From positions 2,320,001-2,384,000 of the forward strand of contig NZ_JAUTAE010000001.1 of assembly GCF_030818415.1 (NCBI RefSeq): a stretch of DNA of 64,000 nt. The letters are read 5' to 3'. Source of the stretch: Sphingomonas sp. SORGH_AS_0950 (GTDB lineage: Bacteria; Pseudomonadota; Alphaproteobacteria; Sphingomonadales; Sphingomonadaceae). A program made the position numbers and the translations under genes. Below the pieces are notes generated by a model, which saw nothing but the letters and a program-made list of their open reading frames with translations, was not told the DNA's origin and did no database searches. Below are positions 53,133 to 61,549 of the stretch, piece by piece. Every line of letters begins with the position of its first letter. Position 1 is the stretch's first letter.

Positions 53133-54521
53133 ATGCGCTATCACAGTACCCGCGGCTCCGCCCCCGTCCTCGATTTCCGGGGTGCGACCCTGGCCGGTCT
53201 CGCCAGCGATGGCGGGCTCTATGTTCCCGAAGCCTGGCCGACCCTGACCCCCGAAGAGATCGAGGGGCTGGCGGGGCTGTCCTATGCGCAGACCGCCGCG
53301 AAGATCATGGCGCCCTTCGTCGGCGACAGCCTGACGCCGCAGGAACTCCAGGACCTGTGCGACGCCGCCTATGGCCGTTTCTCGCACGCCGCCGTCACGC
53401 CTTTGGTCCAGCTCGACCATGACCAATGGCTGCTGGAGCTGTTCCACGGCCCCACGCTGGCGTTCAAGGATGTGGCGCTCCAGATGCTGGGGCTGTTGTT
53501 CGAGCGGTTCCTGCGCGGCACCGACACCCGGCTGACCATCGTCGGCGCGACCAGCGGCGATACCGGATCGGCGGCGATCGACGCGGTGGCGGGGCGCGCC
53601 AATATCGACATCTTCATGCTGCACCCGGCGGGCCGCGTGACCGAGATCCAGCGGCGGCAGATGACCACGGTCCTCGCCCCCAATGTCCACAATATCGCGA
53701 TCGAGGGGAATTTCGACGACGCGCAGGCGCTGGTGAAGGCGATGTTCAACGACCGCGCCTTTGCCGATCGCCATACCCTGTCGGCGGTCAACTCGATCAA
53801 CTGGGCGCGGTTGATGGCGCAGGTCGTCTATTATTTCTACGCCGCCGTCCGGCTGGGCGCGCCGGGCAAGCGCATCGCCTTTTCGGTGCCGACCGGCAAT
53901 TTCGGCGACGTGTTCGCCGGCTATGTCGCGGCGCGCATGGGCCTGCCGGTCGAGCGGCTGATCGTCGCGACCAACGTCAACGACATCCTCCACCGCGCGC
54001 TGTCCTCGGGCGACTATTCCAAGGGTCAGGTGCAGGCGACCGCCACGCCGTCGATGGACATCCAGGTCAGCTCCAATTTCGAGCGGCTGTTGTTCGATGC
54101 GAACGGCCGCGACGGCGCGGCGCTGGCGGCGCAGATGAAGGGCTTCGAGTCGTCGGGCGCGATGCGGCTGACCAATGCGCAGAGCCAGAATATCGCCCCG
54201 CTCTTCACCAGCGCGCGGGTCGATGCCGACGATATGAGCCGCGCGATGCGCTGGGCCGCCGAGTCGACCGGGCAGATCCTCGATCCGCACACCGCCATCG
54301 CGCTGTCCGCCGCACGGGCGAGCGACGTTGCGGTGCCCGTCGTGACGCTGGCCACCGCGCATCCGGCCAAGTTCACCGACGCGGTCGAGCGCGCGACCGG
54401 GGTGCGGCCCCCGCTGCCCCCCCGCGTCGGCGACCTGTTCGAGCGCGAGGAACGCTTCACCACCCTGCCTGCCACCTTCGACGCGGTGACGGCCTTTATC
54501 GACGGGCATGGTTTGCGCTAA
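53133..54521 (+). CDS. thrC: Threonine synthase
   Basis: A 462-residue PLP enzyme that converts O-phosphohomoserine to threonine. The PLP lysine is Lys112 in FHGPTLAFKDVALQ, and the phosphate loop is GATSGDTGSAAIDA. YHSTRG at the start is typical of the long proteobacterial form. It follows surf1 by 13 bases on the same strand, an arrangement common in sphingomonads, and precedes a methyltransferase gene by 10 bases. Confidence 0.96.
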   Translation: MRYHSTRGSAPVLDFRGATLAGLASDGGLYVPEAWPTLTPEEIEGLAGLSYAQTAAKIMAPFVGDSLTPQELQDLCDAAYGRFSHAAVTPLVQLDHDQWLLELFHGPTLAFKDVALQMLGLLFERFLRGTDTRLTIVGATSGDTGSAAIDAVAGRANIDIFMLHPAGRVTEIQRRQMTTVLAPNVHNIAIEGNFDDAQALVKAMFNDRAFADRHTLSAVNSINWARLMAQVVYYFYAAVRLGAPGKRIAFSVPTGNFGDVFAGYVAARMGLPVERLIVATNVNDILHRALSSGDYSKGQVQATATPSMDIQVSSNFERLLFDANGRDGAALAAQMKGFESSGAMRLTNAQSQNIAPLFTSARVDADDMSRAMRWAAESTGQILDPHTAIALSAARASDVAVPVVTLATAHPAKFTDAVERATGVRPPLPPRVGDLFEREERFTTLPATFDAVTAFIDGHGLR

Positions 54522-54531
54522 CGCGCATCCC

Positions 54532-55401
54532 ATGAAACTCGAAACGATGATCGGCGAGCCCTGGGCGGATTACGGGCTGGTCGACTCCGGCCATGGTCGC
54601 AAGCTGGAACGCTATGGCCGGTTCCGCTTCATCCGCCCCGAACCCCAGGCGATGTGGGCCCCGGCGACCAGCGACTGGCGCGCGGCGGCCGAGTTCGTGC
54701 CCGGCTCCGACGAGGATGGCGGCGGCCGCTGGAATTTCAACGAGCCGGTCCCGCGCGAGGGCTGGCCGCTAAAGTGGAACGAGGTACGCTTCACCGCGCA
54801 GAATACACCGTTCCGCCATCTGGGCTTCTTCCCCGACATGGCCCCGGTCTGGAGCTGGATGCGCGAGCAGGTCGACGGGCTGGCCGAGCCCGAATGCATG
54901 AACCTGTTCGGCTATACCGGCGTCGGCACGCTGGCGATGGCCAGCGCGGGCGCGAAGATGGTGCATGTCGACGCGTCGAAGAAATCGGTCGAGGCGGCGC
55001 GGAGCAATGCGATGCTGTCGGGCCTGGGCGATGCGCCGGTCCGCTGGATCATCGACGACGCCGCCAAGTTCGTCGCGCGCGAGGTGCGGCGCGGACGGCG
55101 CTATGACGGCATATTGCTCGACCCGCCCAAATACGGACGCGGGCCGGAGGGCGAGGTCTGGCGGCTGGAGGAAGACCTGCCCGGCCTGATCGCCAATTGC
55201 CGCCAGCTGCTGGACGGTGATTCGCGCTTCCTGTTCCTGACGGTGTATGCGGTGCGCATGTCGGCAATGGCGATCGGCGAGATGATGCGCCAGGTGATGG
55301 CCGACCTGCCCGGCAAGGTCGAATGCGGCGAACTCGGCGTGCGCGAGGAAGCCCGCGGGCTGACCCTGCCCACCGCCATCTGGGCGCGGTGGAGCCGGTA
55401 A
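54532..55401 (+). CDS. Class I SAM-dependent methyltransferase, rRNA-type
   Basis: A 289-residue methyltransferase resembling RlmI/RlmK-type enzymes. The SAM motif region is MNLFGYTGVGTLAMASAGA, the acidic loop HVDASKKSVEAARSNAMLSG, and the catalytic-type motif LLDPPKYGRG. The last motif suggests methylation of a nucleobase in rRNA, but the target is not established. The start MKLETMIGEPW is used; an earlier ATG lies inside thrC. Confidence 0.85.
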   Translation: MKLETMIGEPWADYGLVDSGHGRKLERYGRFRFIRPEPQAMWAPATSDWRAAAEFVPGSDEDGGGRWNFNEPVPREGWPLKWNEVRFTAQNTPFRHLGFFPDMAPVWSWMREQVDGLAEPECMNLFGYTGVGTLAMASAGAKMVHVDASKKSVEAARSNAMLSGLGDAPVRWIIDDAAKFVAREVRRGRRYDGILLDPPKYGRGPEGEVWRLEEDLPGLIANCRQLLDGDSRFLFLTVYAVRMSAMAIGEMMRQVMADLPGKVECGELGVREEARGLTLPTAIWARWSR

Positions 55402-55439
55402 AGACACACCCTCCTGCCCCTCACGCCCCTTCCCAACCT

Positions 55440-55519
55440 CCGTTCAGCCTGAGCGAAGTCGAAGGCCACGCGCGGTCATAGCGGCGGGGCGTGCGCTTCG
55501 ACTTCGCTCAGCACGAACG
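55440..55519. repeat. TGAGCGAAGTCGAA inverted-repeat element, copy 3
   Basis: CCGTTCAGCCTGAGCGAAGT begins the element and CTTCGACTTCGCTCAGCACG ends it. Its orientation is opposite to copies 12756-12848 and 20542-20630. The right arm runs into the bioC-like gene: the last codons and TGA stop of that gene (55508 onward on the minus strand) lie inside the repeat. Confidence 0.85.
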
Positions 55520-56257
55520 TAGCGAGGGTTGCGGGGCGACAATTTCGATCAGCGCCACCTCATAGGTCGCCACCGCACCCCCAGCCTCGAACCGCTTCGC
55601 GATCCGCCGCATCGCGCCCGGCGGGATCGGTCGGTGCCCTTCGCGCGGCGTTCCCGCACCGATCGCCCGGAGCGCGCGCATGAACGCGGCCGCAGAGCCG
55701 TGCCGCTGCTCGAACCGCCGGGTCTCGACCGGCCAACCCAGCGACCCGACCGGCGGATAGACCGGACTCCCCGCCGCGAATCCCTCCGCCCGGTGCGCCT
55801 CGTGCCAGGCCGCGAACGTCCCCTCGACCAGCGTCGTCACCAGCATCCGCCCACCGGGGCGCAGCAGGCCCGCCAGCCGCTGCAACCCACTGGCCAGATC
55901 GGCGAACCACTGAACCGCCAGACTGCTGACGATCAGGTCGAACGGCGCTTCGTCGGGCAGGTCGGGATGCTCGCCGTCCATCACCCGCCCCCGCGCGCCC
56001 GGCTGCCCCGCCAGTCCGCGCGCCAGCATGGCGGGGGCGATGTCGGTCATCAGCCAGTCGGCCCCCTCCAGCCGGGGCCGCACCGCGCCAGTCAGGAAGC
56101 CGGTGCCGCATCCCACCTCCAGCACGCGCGGGCCGGGCGGCGCGACCGCGACGATCCGCTCGGCCAGCCAGTCGGCGACCTGCCGCTGCACCACCGCATG
56201 CGCGTCATAGGCCGCCGCCGCGTCGAAGGCCCGCGCGATCACCTGGGCGTCTGCCAT
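55508..56257 (-). CDS. BioC-like SAM methyltransferase
   Basis: A 249-residue methyltransferase. Its N-terminal IARAFDAAAAYDAHAVVQRQ has the F-x-x-AA-x-x-Y-x-x-x-A-x-x-Q pattern of malonyl-ACP methyltransferase BioC, followed by the SAM motif VLEVGCGTGFLTGAV and FDLIVSSLAVQWF. It may start pimelate synthesis for biotin, but no other bio gene is in the window, so this is tentative. Its last residues (RSC and stop) are coded by repeat copy 3, suggesting that its C-terminus was altered by the repeat. It follows ccmB by four bases. Confidence 0.75.
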   Translation of the reverse strand: MADAQVIARAFDAAAAYDAHAVVQRQVADWLAERIVAVAPPGPRVLEVGCGTGFLTGAVRPRLEGADWLMTDIAPAMLARGLAGQPGARGRVMDGEHPDLPDEAPFDLIVSSLAVQWFADLASGLQRLAGLLRPGGRMLVTTLVEGTFAAWHEAHRAEGFAAGSPVYPPVGSLGWPVETRRFEQRHGSAAAFMRALRAIGAGTPREGHRPIPPGAMRRIAKRFEAGGAVATYEVALIEIVAPQPSLRSC

Positions 56258-56261
56258 GATG

Positions 56262-56900
56262 TCAGTCCCGCACCGACCGGACCGCCGCCGCCGCCAGCCA
56301 GGGCGCTCCCGCCACCAGCAGCAGCGAACAGGCCGCCAGGAGCTTCATCGCCCCCATATCGCCGCCGCCCGCGCCGAAGATCAGCAGCGGCAGGGCGAGC
56401 GGCAACAGCAGCAGCCCCGCCACGCCGCCCGCGCCGCGCAGCCCGGCGGTCAGCGCGCCCGTCGCCACCGCCAGCGCGGCCAGCCCCGGCGTGCCGAGCA
56501 GCAGCCCCGCCTCGACCCGGACCAGCGCCGCGCCGTCCAGCCCGAACAGCCCGGCCGCGAGCAGCGCCGCGAGCATCAGCGGCGGCGCAAAGGCCAGCCA
56601 GTGCCCCATGATCCGCACCCCCATGACGAGCGGCAGCGACAGGCCGCGCACCGCGACTTGGTCGAACCAGCCCGATTCGCAATCGGGCGCGACCAGCCGC
56701 TCGACCGGCAACAGCGCCGCGAGCAGCGCCGCCACCCAGATCGCGCCCGCACCGATCCGCGCCAGCATCGCCCGGTCGGGCCCGATGGCGAAGGGAAAGA
56801 GGATGACCGCCAACAGGAAGAAGCCGCTGACCAGCCCCGCCCCGCCCCCGGCATAGCCGCGCCGCACATCGCGCGCGATCAGCGTGCCGATGATCGTCAT
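56262..56900 (-). CDS. ccmB: Heme exporter protein CcmB
   Basis: A 212-residue inner-membrane protein with six helices, the permease of the CcmABCD complex that releases holo-CcmE in cytochrome c maturation. The N-terminal IARDVRRGYAGGGAGLVSGF, ERLVAPDCESGWFDQVAVRG and GLRGAGGVAGLLLLPLALPL are typical. The start overlaps the ccmA stop by ATGA. No ccmC, ccmD or ccmE gene follows here. Confidence 0.93.
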   Translation of the reverse strand: MTIIGTLIARDVRRGYAGGGAGLVSGFFLLAVILFPFAIGPDRAMLARIGAGAIWVAALLAALLPVERLVAPDCESGWFDQVAVRGLSLPLVMGVRIMGHWLAFAPPLMLAALLAAGLFGLDGAALVRVEAGLLLGTPGLAALAVATGALTAGLRGAGGVAGLLLLPLALPLLIFGAGGGDMGAMKLLAACSLLLVAGAPWLAAAAVRSVRD

Positions 56901-57487
56901 GCCGGAACCCTCTCGGCCAGCAGGACCGGCTCGGCATCGGGCAAGGCGAGCGTCTGATGCGTGGCGAGCAGCACCGCCCCGCCCCCGGCGCGGTGGCGGG
57001 CAATGGCCTGTTCGAGCATCGCGATCCCGGCGGCATCCAGCCCATTGCCCGGCTCGTCCAGCAGCCAGAGCGGCGCATCGGCCGCCAGCACCCGCGCCAG
57101 CGCCGCGCGCCGCCGCTGCCCGGTGGACAGCAGCCGCACCGGCACCTCGGCCAGTGTCGCCAGCCCGACCTCGGCCAGCGCCGTGGCCACCCGCGCGGAT
57201 GTCTGGTCGCCGCCATCCAGCTTCGCCCAGAAGGACAGCGCATCGACGAGGCGCCTGTCCAGGTCGAGCGCCAGATCCTCGGCCATCAGCGCCGCCCGCC
57301 CGCTTCGCACGACATGCCCCTCGAACGGGGCGATCAGCCCGGCGGCGAGACGTAGCAGGCTGGACTTGCCGATGCCGTTTGGGCCGGTGACGAGCGCTGC
57401 GCCGCCGGGGCCCAGCGCCAGCGAAAGCCCGGCGAACAACAGCCGCCCGCCGCGCGCGCAGGCGACTTGGGACAGCTGCAATATCAC
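56897..57487 (-). CDS. ccmA: Heme exporter ATP-binding protein CcmA
   Basis: A 196-residue ABC ATPase. Walker A is GPNGIGKSS (35-43), the signature [13 protein letters not shown], and Walker [16 protein letters not shown] hydrolysis drives release of heme-loaded CcmE. It overlaps ccmB downstream and the metallopeptidase gene upstream, each by four bases, forming a coupled run. Confidence 0.94.
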   Translation of the reverse strand: MILQLSQVACARGGRLLFAGLSLALGPGGAALVTGPNGIGKSSLLRLAAGLIAPFEGHVVRSGRAALMAEDLALDLDRRLVDALSFWAKLDGGDQTSARVATALAEVGLATLAEVPVRLLSTGQRRRAALARVLAADAPLWLLDEPGNGLDAAGIAMLEQAIARHRAGGGAVLLATHQTLALPDAEPVLLAERVPA

Positions 57488-57915
57488 GCGGCCGGACCGT
57501 CCATCGCCTCTTCGAGCGCGTGCATATCCTCGTCCGACAGGCCGAAATGATGGCCGATCTCATGGATCGTCACATGCACGACCAGATCGTCCAGCCGCAC
57601 CCCCGTCTCGACCCATTCGTCCAGGATCGCGCGGCGATAGAGATGGATGCGGTCGGGCAGCGCGCCCGAATCCATGCTGCTCTTCTCGCCCACCGGCCGC
57701 CCGTGATACAGGCCGGTCAGGTCGAGCGGATGGTCGAGCCCCAGCGCGGCCAGCGTCTCGTCATCGGCGAATTCCTCGACGATCAGCACCACATCGCCCA
57801 GATGCGCCGCGAACGCCGCGGGAAGGCGCGCGATGGCGTCGCGCGCGATCGCCTCGATCACATCGGCCCCCGGTGCCGCGCCGATCCCGTCTTGCCCGCT
57901 CATGCGCGTCGTCAT
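57484..57915 (-). CDS. Zincin-like metallopeptidase family protein
   Basis: A 143-residue protein of the small zincin-like family of bacteria. The signature [11 protein letters not shown] at 118-128 gives two zinc His and the catalytic Glu, with the third His or Asp at the end. There is no signal peptide, so it is cytoplasmic. Peptidase activity has not been shown clearly for the family. The ATG at 57915 is used; 57903 is also possible. It overlaps ccmA by ATGA and diverges from the pterin dehydratase gene. Confidence 0.87.
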   Translation of the reverse strand: MTTRMSGQDGIGAAPGADVIEAIARDAIARLPAAFAAHLGDVVLIVEEFADDETLAALGLDHPLDLTGLYHGRPVGEKSSMDSGALPDRIHLYRRAILDEWVETGVRLDDLVVHVTIHEIGHHFGLSDEDMHALEEAMDGPAA

Positions 57916-57959
57916 ACCGCTGTGCCGGTCAAAAGAACAAGAGAAGCAAGGGGACGGCA

Positions 57960-58250
57960 ATGGTGGAGCGGCTGAGCGAGCTGGACCGGGACGAGGCGCT
58001 GGACGGCCTGCCCGACTGGGACTGGGACGAGGGACGCGACGCGATCAGCCGCCGTTTCGTCTTCGCCGATTTCAACGAGGCGTTTGGCTTCATGACCCGC
58101 GTGGCGCTGCTGGCGGAGAAGGCGGACCATCATCCCGAATGGTCGAATGTGTGGAACCGGGTCGACATCGTGCTGACCACCCATGACGCGGGCGGCCTGT
58201 CGGCGCGCGACATCGACATGGCCGAGGCGATCGACGCGCTGGTGGAGTAA
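57960..58250 (+). CDS. 4a-hydroxytetrahydrobiopterin dehydratase (PCD/DCoH family)
   Basis: A 96-residue enzyme that dehydrates the carbinolamine formed by aromatic amino acid hydroxylases. The active-site motif is [20 protein letters not shown] with two His and the Trp, followed by [19 protein letters not shown] lies upstream with good spacing. No phenylalanine hydroxylase gene is in the window. The FAH-family gene nearby belongs to aromatic amino acid breakdown in other bacteria, which is suggestive only. Confidence 0.93.
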   Translation: MVERLSELDRDEALDGLPDWDWDEGRDAISRRFVFADFNEAFGFMTRVALLAEKADHHPEWSNVWNRVDIVLTTHDAGGLSARDIDMAEAIDALVE

Positions 58251-58252
58251 GT

Positions 58253-58380
58253 CCAATCCTCCCCAAGCTGTGCTTGGGGAGGGGGACCACCGCGAAGCGG
58301 TGGTGGAGGGGCGCCGTCGCCCCTCCACCACCCGGCTGTGCCGGGCGGTCCCCCTCCCCATCCAAGATGGGGAGGATTGG
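58253..58380. repeat. CCTCCCCAAGC...GGGGAGG inverted-repeat element
   Basis: Outer arms CCAATCCTCCCC (58253-58264) and GGGGAGGATTGG (58369-58380) are perfect complements. The hairpin CCCCAAGC-tgt-GCTTGGGG and the inner CCACCGCGAAGCGGTGG hairpin follow the plan of 20661-20800. It fills the gap between the convergent pterin dehydratase and FAH genes, touching both stop codons. Confidence 0.85.
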
Positions 58381-58382
58381 GA

Positions 58383-59384
58383 TCAGCCGACCGTCTGCTC
58401 GATCGCGCCGAAGATCGGATGGTGGCGGTCGTCCTCCATCCAGATGCGGACGGTATCGCCCTTCTTCAGGAACGGCGTGACGGGCTCGCCGCCCCGGATC
58501 GTCTCGATCATGCGCAGCTCGGCGATACAGCTATAGCCGACGCCGCCCTCGGCAACGGGCTTGCCCGGCCCGCCATCGGCGTCGCGGTTGGACACGGTGC
58601 CCGAACCGATGATCGTCCCCGCCCCCAGCGCGCGCGTCTTCGCGGCATGGGCGACCAGCGTGCCGAAGTCGAAGGTCATGTCCTGCCCCGCATCCGCGCG
58701 GCCGAAGGGCTGGCCGTTGAGATCGACCTTGAGCACCCGGTGCAGCTTGCCGTCGCGCCACCAGTCACCCAGCGACTCGGGCGTCACGAAGACCGGCGAA
58801 AAGGCCGAAGCGGGCTTGGACTGGAAAAACCCGAAGCCCTTGGCCAGTTCGCCGGGGATCAGCCCGCGCAGCGACACGTCGTTGGTCAGCCCGACCAGCC
58901 GGATCGCCGCCAGCGCGTCCTCGCGGCTTACCCCCATGGGCACGTCGCCGGTGACGACGATGACCTCGCCCTCCAAGTCGCAGCCCCAGCTTTCGTCGGC
59001 CAGCGGGATCGCGTCGCGCGGCGCCAGGAATCCGTCCGACCCGCCCTGATACATCAGCGGATCGTGCCAGAAGCTGTCGGGCAGTTCCGCCCCGCGCGCC
59101 TGGCGGACGAGCGCGACGTGATTCACATAGGCCGATCCGTCCGCCCATTGATAGGCGCGCGGCAGGGGCGAGGCGGCGTCATGCTCATGGAATCGCTCGC
59201 GCGGGATCACCTCATGGTCGAGGTCGGTCGCCAGATTGGCCAGCGCGGGGGCGACGACATTCCAGTCGTCGAGAGCGGCCTGCAAGGTCGGGGCGATATG
59301 GCCGGCATCGGCATACCAGGCGAGATCGCTCGACACGACGACCAGCTTGCCGTCGCGACCACCCTTGAGACTGGCGAGTTTCAT
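58383..59384 (-). CDS. Fumarylacetoacetate hydrolase family protein
   Basis: A 333-residue FAH-fold enzyme. The metal-binding acidic site is in WGCDLEGEVIVVTGDVP, with LTNDVSLRGLIP and GTIIGSGTVSNRD completing the pocket. Family members cleave C-C bonds of fumarylacetoacetate or related acids in tyrosine breakdown. The exact substrate is uncertain, but the length and the SYVNHVALVRQARGAELP region suit true FAH-like enzymes. The start MKLASLKGGRDG is the usual N-terminus. A perfect dyad lies 50 bases upstream. Confidence 0.88.
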   Translation of the reverse strand: MKLASLKGGRDGKLVVVSSDLAWYADAGHIAPTLQAALDDWNVVAPALANLATDLDHEVIPRERFHEHDAASPLPRAYQWADGSAYVNHVALVRQARGAELPDSFWHDPLMYQGGSDGFLAPRDAIPLADESWGCDLEGEVIVVTGDVPMGVSREDALAAIRLVGLTNDVSLRGLIPGELAKGFGFFQSKPASAFSPVFVTPESLGDWWRDGKLHRVLKVDLNGQPFGRADAGQDMTFDFGTLVAHAAKTRALGAGTIIGSGTVSNRDADGGPGKPVAEGGVGYSCIAELRMIETIRGGEPVTPFLKKGDTVRIWMEDDRHHPIFGAIEQTVG

Positions 59385-59434
59385 GCAGGACTCCTCTTCG
59401 CTAACTGGTATCGGATGTAACCATCCGCCCGCGG

Positions 59435-59453
59435 TTGTCACGCACCGTGACAA
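59435..59453 (-). promoter_or_regulatory. 19-base dyad TTGTCACG-cac-CGTGACAA upstream of the FAH gene
   Basis: A perfect inverted repeat with 8-base arms and 3-base centre, 50 bases upstream of the FAH-family start and on the far side from the helicase gene. Size and symmetry fit a dimeric repressor or activator site. No regulator gene is adjacent, so the protein must be coded elsewhere. The gap 59385-59644 holds no gene. Confidence 0.6.
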
Positions 59454-59644
59454 TGATCCTGCCCGAAACTTGACTTTTCGCAAGGCGGGGCGCACATGCT
59501 CACCCGTCGAAGGCGTCCACTTGCAGCGTGAACGGACTCTCCAGTCCCGGCTCCGCCCCGACCCTGTCTCCAGGCTTCCCTTGTCACGCGGGGTGTCATC
59601 AACCCCGGCGCCGCCTCTCGCGGCCCTTCGTGACTCGCGCGCCC

Positions 59645-61045
59645 ATGTCAGAAAGTCATTTCATGTCGTTTTCCGAACTCGGCCTTGCCGAGCCGCTCGT
59701 CCGCGCGCTCGAAGCCAAGGGCTATTCCGAACCCACCCCGATCCAGCGCGACTCGATCCCGACGCTGCTCGAAGGCCGCGACCTGCTGGGCATCGCGCAG
59801 ACCGGCACCGGCAAGACCGCCGCATTCGTGCTGCCGTCGATCCAGCGGCTGGTCGAGGCGAACAAGCGGGTCCTGCCGACCCATTGCCGGATGCTGGTGC
59901 TCGCCCCGACCCGCGAACTGGCCAGCCAGATCGCCGAGAATGCGAAGGGCTATGCCAAATTCTCCAAGCTGGCGGTCGCGACCGTCTTTGGCGGCACCAG
60001 CCTGAACAAGAACCGTCAGGACCTGTCACGCGGCGTCGACATCCTGGTCGCGACGCCGGGCCGCCTGATCGACCTGGTCGAGCAGGGCTTCCTGAACCTG
60101 TCGATGATCGAGATCCTGGTGCTGGACGAAGCCGACCAGATGCTCGACCTGGGCTTCATCCACGCGCTGCGCCGCATCGTGAAGATGATCCCGCGCAAGC
60201 GCCAGACCTTGTTCTTCTCGGCCACCATGCCCGCCGCGATCCGCGACCTGGCCGACAAGTTCCTCGACAATCCCGCGACCGTCACCGTGACCCCGGTGTC
60301 GACCACCGCCGAGCGCGTCGACCAGTCGGTGACGTTCGTGACGCAGCAGGAAAAGCAGGCGCTGCTGACCATCCTGCTCGCCGATCCCGCGATCGAGCTG
60401 GCGCTGGTCTTCACCCGCACCAAGCATGGCGCCGACCGCGTCGTGAAGCTGCTGGCGGGCAACGGCATCGCCGCCAACGCGATCCATGGCAACAAAAGCC
60501 AGGGCCAGCGCGAGCGCGCGCTGGGCGAGTTCCGCTCGGGCCAGACCCGCGTGCTGGTGGCGACCGACATCGCCGCGCGCGGCATCGACATTCCGGGCGT
60601 CAGCCACGTCTTCAACTTCGAGCTGCCCAATGTCGCCGAGCAATATGTCCACCGCATCGGCCGCACCGCGCGTGCGGGCCGTTCGGGCATGGCCATCGCC
60701 TTCTGCGCCGAGGATGAGCGTCCGTATCTGAAGGACATCGAGAAGCTGACGCGGCAGAAGATCACCGTCGTCCCGCTGCCCGCCGATTTCGTGAAGCGCG
60801 CCGAGACGATCAAGTCGCAGCGCGTCAAGGCGATCGGCGCCGATCCCGCGCCGCGCGTCGACCGTCCGCGTGATCCGGCGCGGCCGCGCGCCACGCATTC
60901 CCCGCGCGCGACCGACTCGCGCGCACCCCAGGGTCGCCAGCCGCGCCGTCGTGGCGGCGGTGGCGGAGCTGGCGGTCCGGGCGGCGGTGGCCGCGGTCGT
61001 GGCGGCCGCTCCGGCGGCGGTGCGGGTCGCGGCGCCCAGGGCTGA
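59645..61045 (+). CDS. DEAD-box ATP-dependent RNA helicase (RhlE-like)
   Basis: A 466-residue helicase with all motifs: Q motif and PTPIQ (about 30-34), Walker A AQTGTGKT (51-58), PTREL, DEAD (161-164), SAT (192-194) and HRIGRTARAG. A basic C-terminal tail rich in Arg and Gly (RRRGGGGGAGGPGGGGRGRG) is likely to bind RNA. It would act in ribosome assembly or RNA decay. The start MSESHFMSFSEL is used; the second Met is possible. The 5' region is long, with TTGACT at 59470 as a possible -35, so a long leader is likely. Confidence 0.95.
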   Translation: MSESHFMSFSELGLAEPLVRALEAKGYSEPTPIQRDSIPTLLEGRDLLGIAQTGTGKTAAFVLPSIQRLVEANKRVLPTHCRMLVLAPTRELASQIAENAKGYAKFSKLAVATVFGGTSLNKNRQDLSRGVDILVATPGRLIDLVEQGFLNLSMIEILVLDEADQMLDLGFIHALRRIVKMIPRKRQTLFFSATMPAAIRDLADKFLDNPATVTVTPVSTTAERVDQSVTFVTQQEKQALLTILLADPAIELALVFTRTKHGADRVVKLLAGNGIAANAIHGNKSQGQRERALGEFRSGQTRVLVATDIAARGIDIPGVSHVFNFELPNVAEQYVHRIGRTARAGRSGMAIAFCAEDERPYLKDIEKLTRQKITVVPLPADFVKRAETIKSQRVKAIGADPAPRVDRPRDPARPRATHSPRATDSRAPQGRQPRRRGGGGGAGGPGGGGRGRGGRSGGGAGRGAQG

Positions 61046-61055
61046 CCGCCTTCTT

Positions 61056-61166
61056 GGCCCCTCCCGCAGGCGGGAGGGGTTGGGGAGGGCATGGAAGTCT
61101 CACCGAGACTGTCGCTTGTGGCATTCCCTCCCCCATCCCCTCCCGCAAGCGGGAGGGGCGTGCCCG
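61056..61166. repeat. GGGCACGCCCCTCCCGC element, copy 2 (inverted)
   Basis: End hairpins CCCCTCCCGC-agg-CGGGAGGGG and CCCCTCCCGCAAGCGGGAGG flank the core GTCTCACCGAGAC (61097-61109). This is the exact complement of the core in copy 49322-49433. It sits 11 bases after the helicase stop and may also end its transcript. Confidence 0.85.
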
Positions 61167-61242
61167 GCCCCAGCCGCTGGCACCATTCCCGCCTCTCCCG
61201 CGTTGATCGCGTAACGATTTCCACGCGTCAGGAGAGATTGCC

Positions 61243-61509
61243 ATGGATATTGCCCACACCCCCGCCGCCGAACGCATCGCACGCGTGCTGTGCGGCCAGC
61301 GGCTCAGCGCCAATGCGGGGGGCGATGCCGAGTCCGCCGGGCGTCTCGTCGACGATCACTGGCGCGAGCATATGGCCGATGCGCTGGCGGTGCTGCGCAC
61401 GCTGCGCGAGCCCGATCAGGCGATGGCCGATGCGGGCGATCCCGCCATCTGGGAAAAGATGATCCTCGTGGCGGTCGAGGCCGCCAAACCACCCAAGGTC
61501 ACGCTGTAA
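61243..61509 (+). CDS. Small protein of unknown function
   Basis: An 88-residue soluble, mostly helical protein (MDIAHTPAAERIARVLCGQR onward, with HWREHMADALAVLRTLREPD in the middle and an AKPPKVTL end). It has no signal or membrane part and one cysteine. I do not recognise a family. AGGAGA lies with good spacing before the ATG, and a strong hairpin follows, so it appears to be a real single-gene unit. Confidence 0.7.
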   Translation: MDIAHTPAAERIARVLCGQRLSANAGGDAESAGRLVDDHWREHMADALAVLRTLREPDQAMADAGDPAIWEKMILVAVEAAKPPKVTL

Positions 61510-61513
61510 CCGC

Positions 61514-61545
61514 TGGCCCTCCCCAGGCGAGCCTGGGGAGGGCCA
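61514..61545. terminator. Bidirectional hairpin between the 88-residue gene and kup
   Basis: Perfect 15-base arms TGGCCCTCCCCAGGC and GCCTGGGGAGGGCCA around two bases. It lies between convergent stop codons at 61509 and 61550. There is no T-run, but its position and stability suit an intergenic transcription stop. Confidence 0.7.
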
Positions 61546-61549
61546 GACC

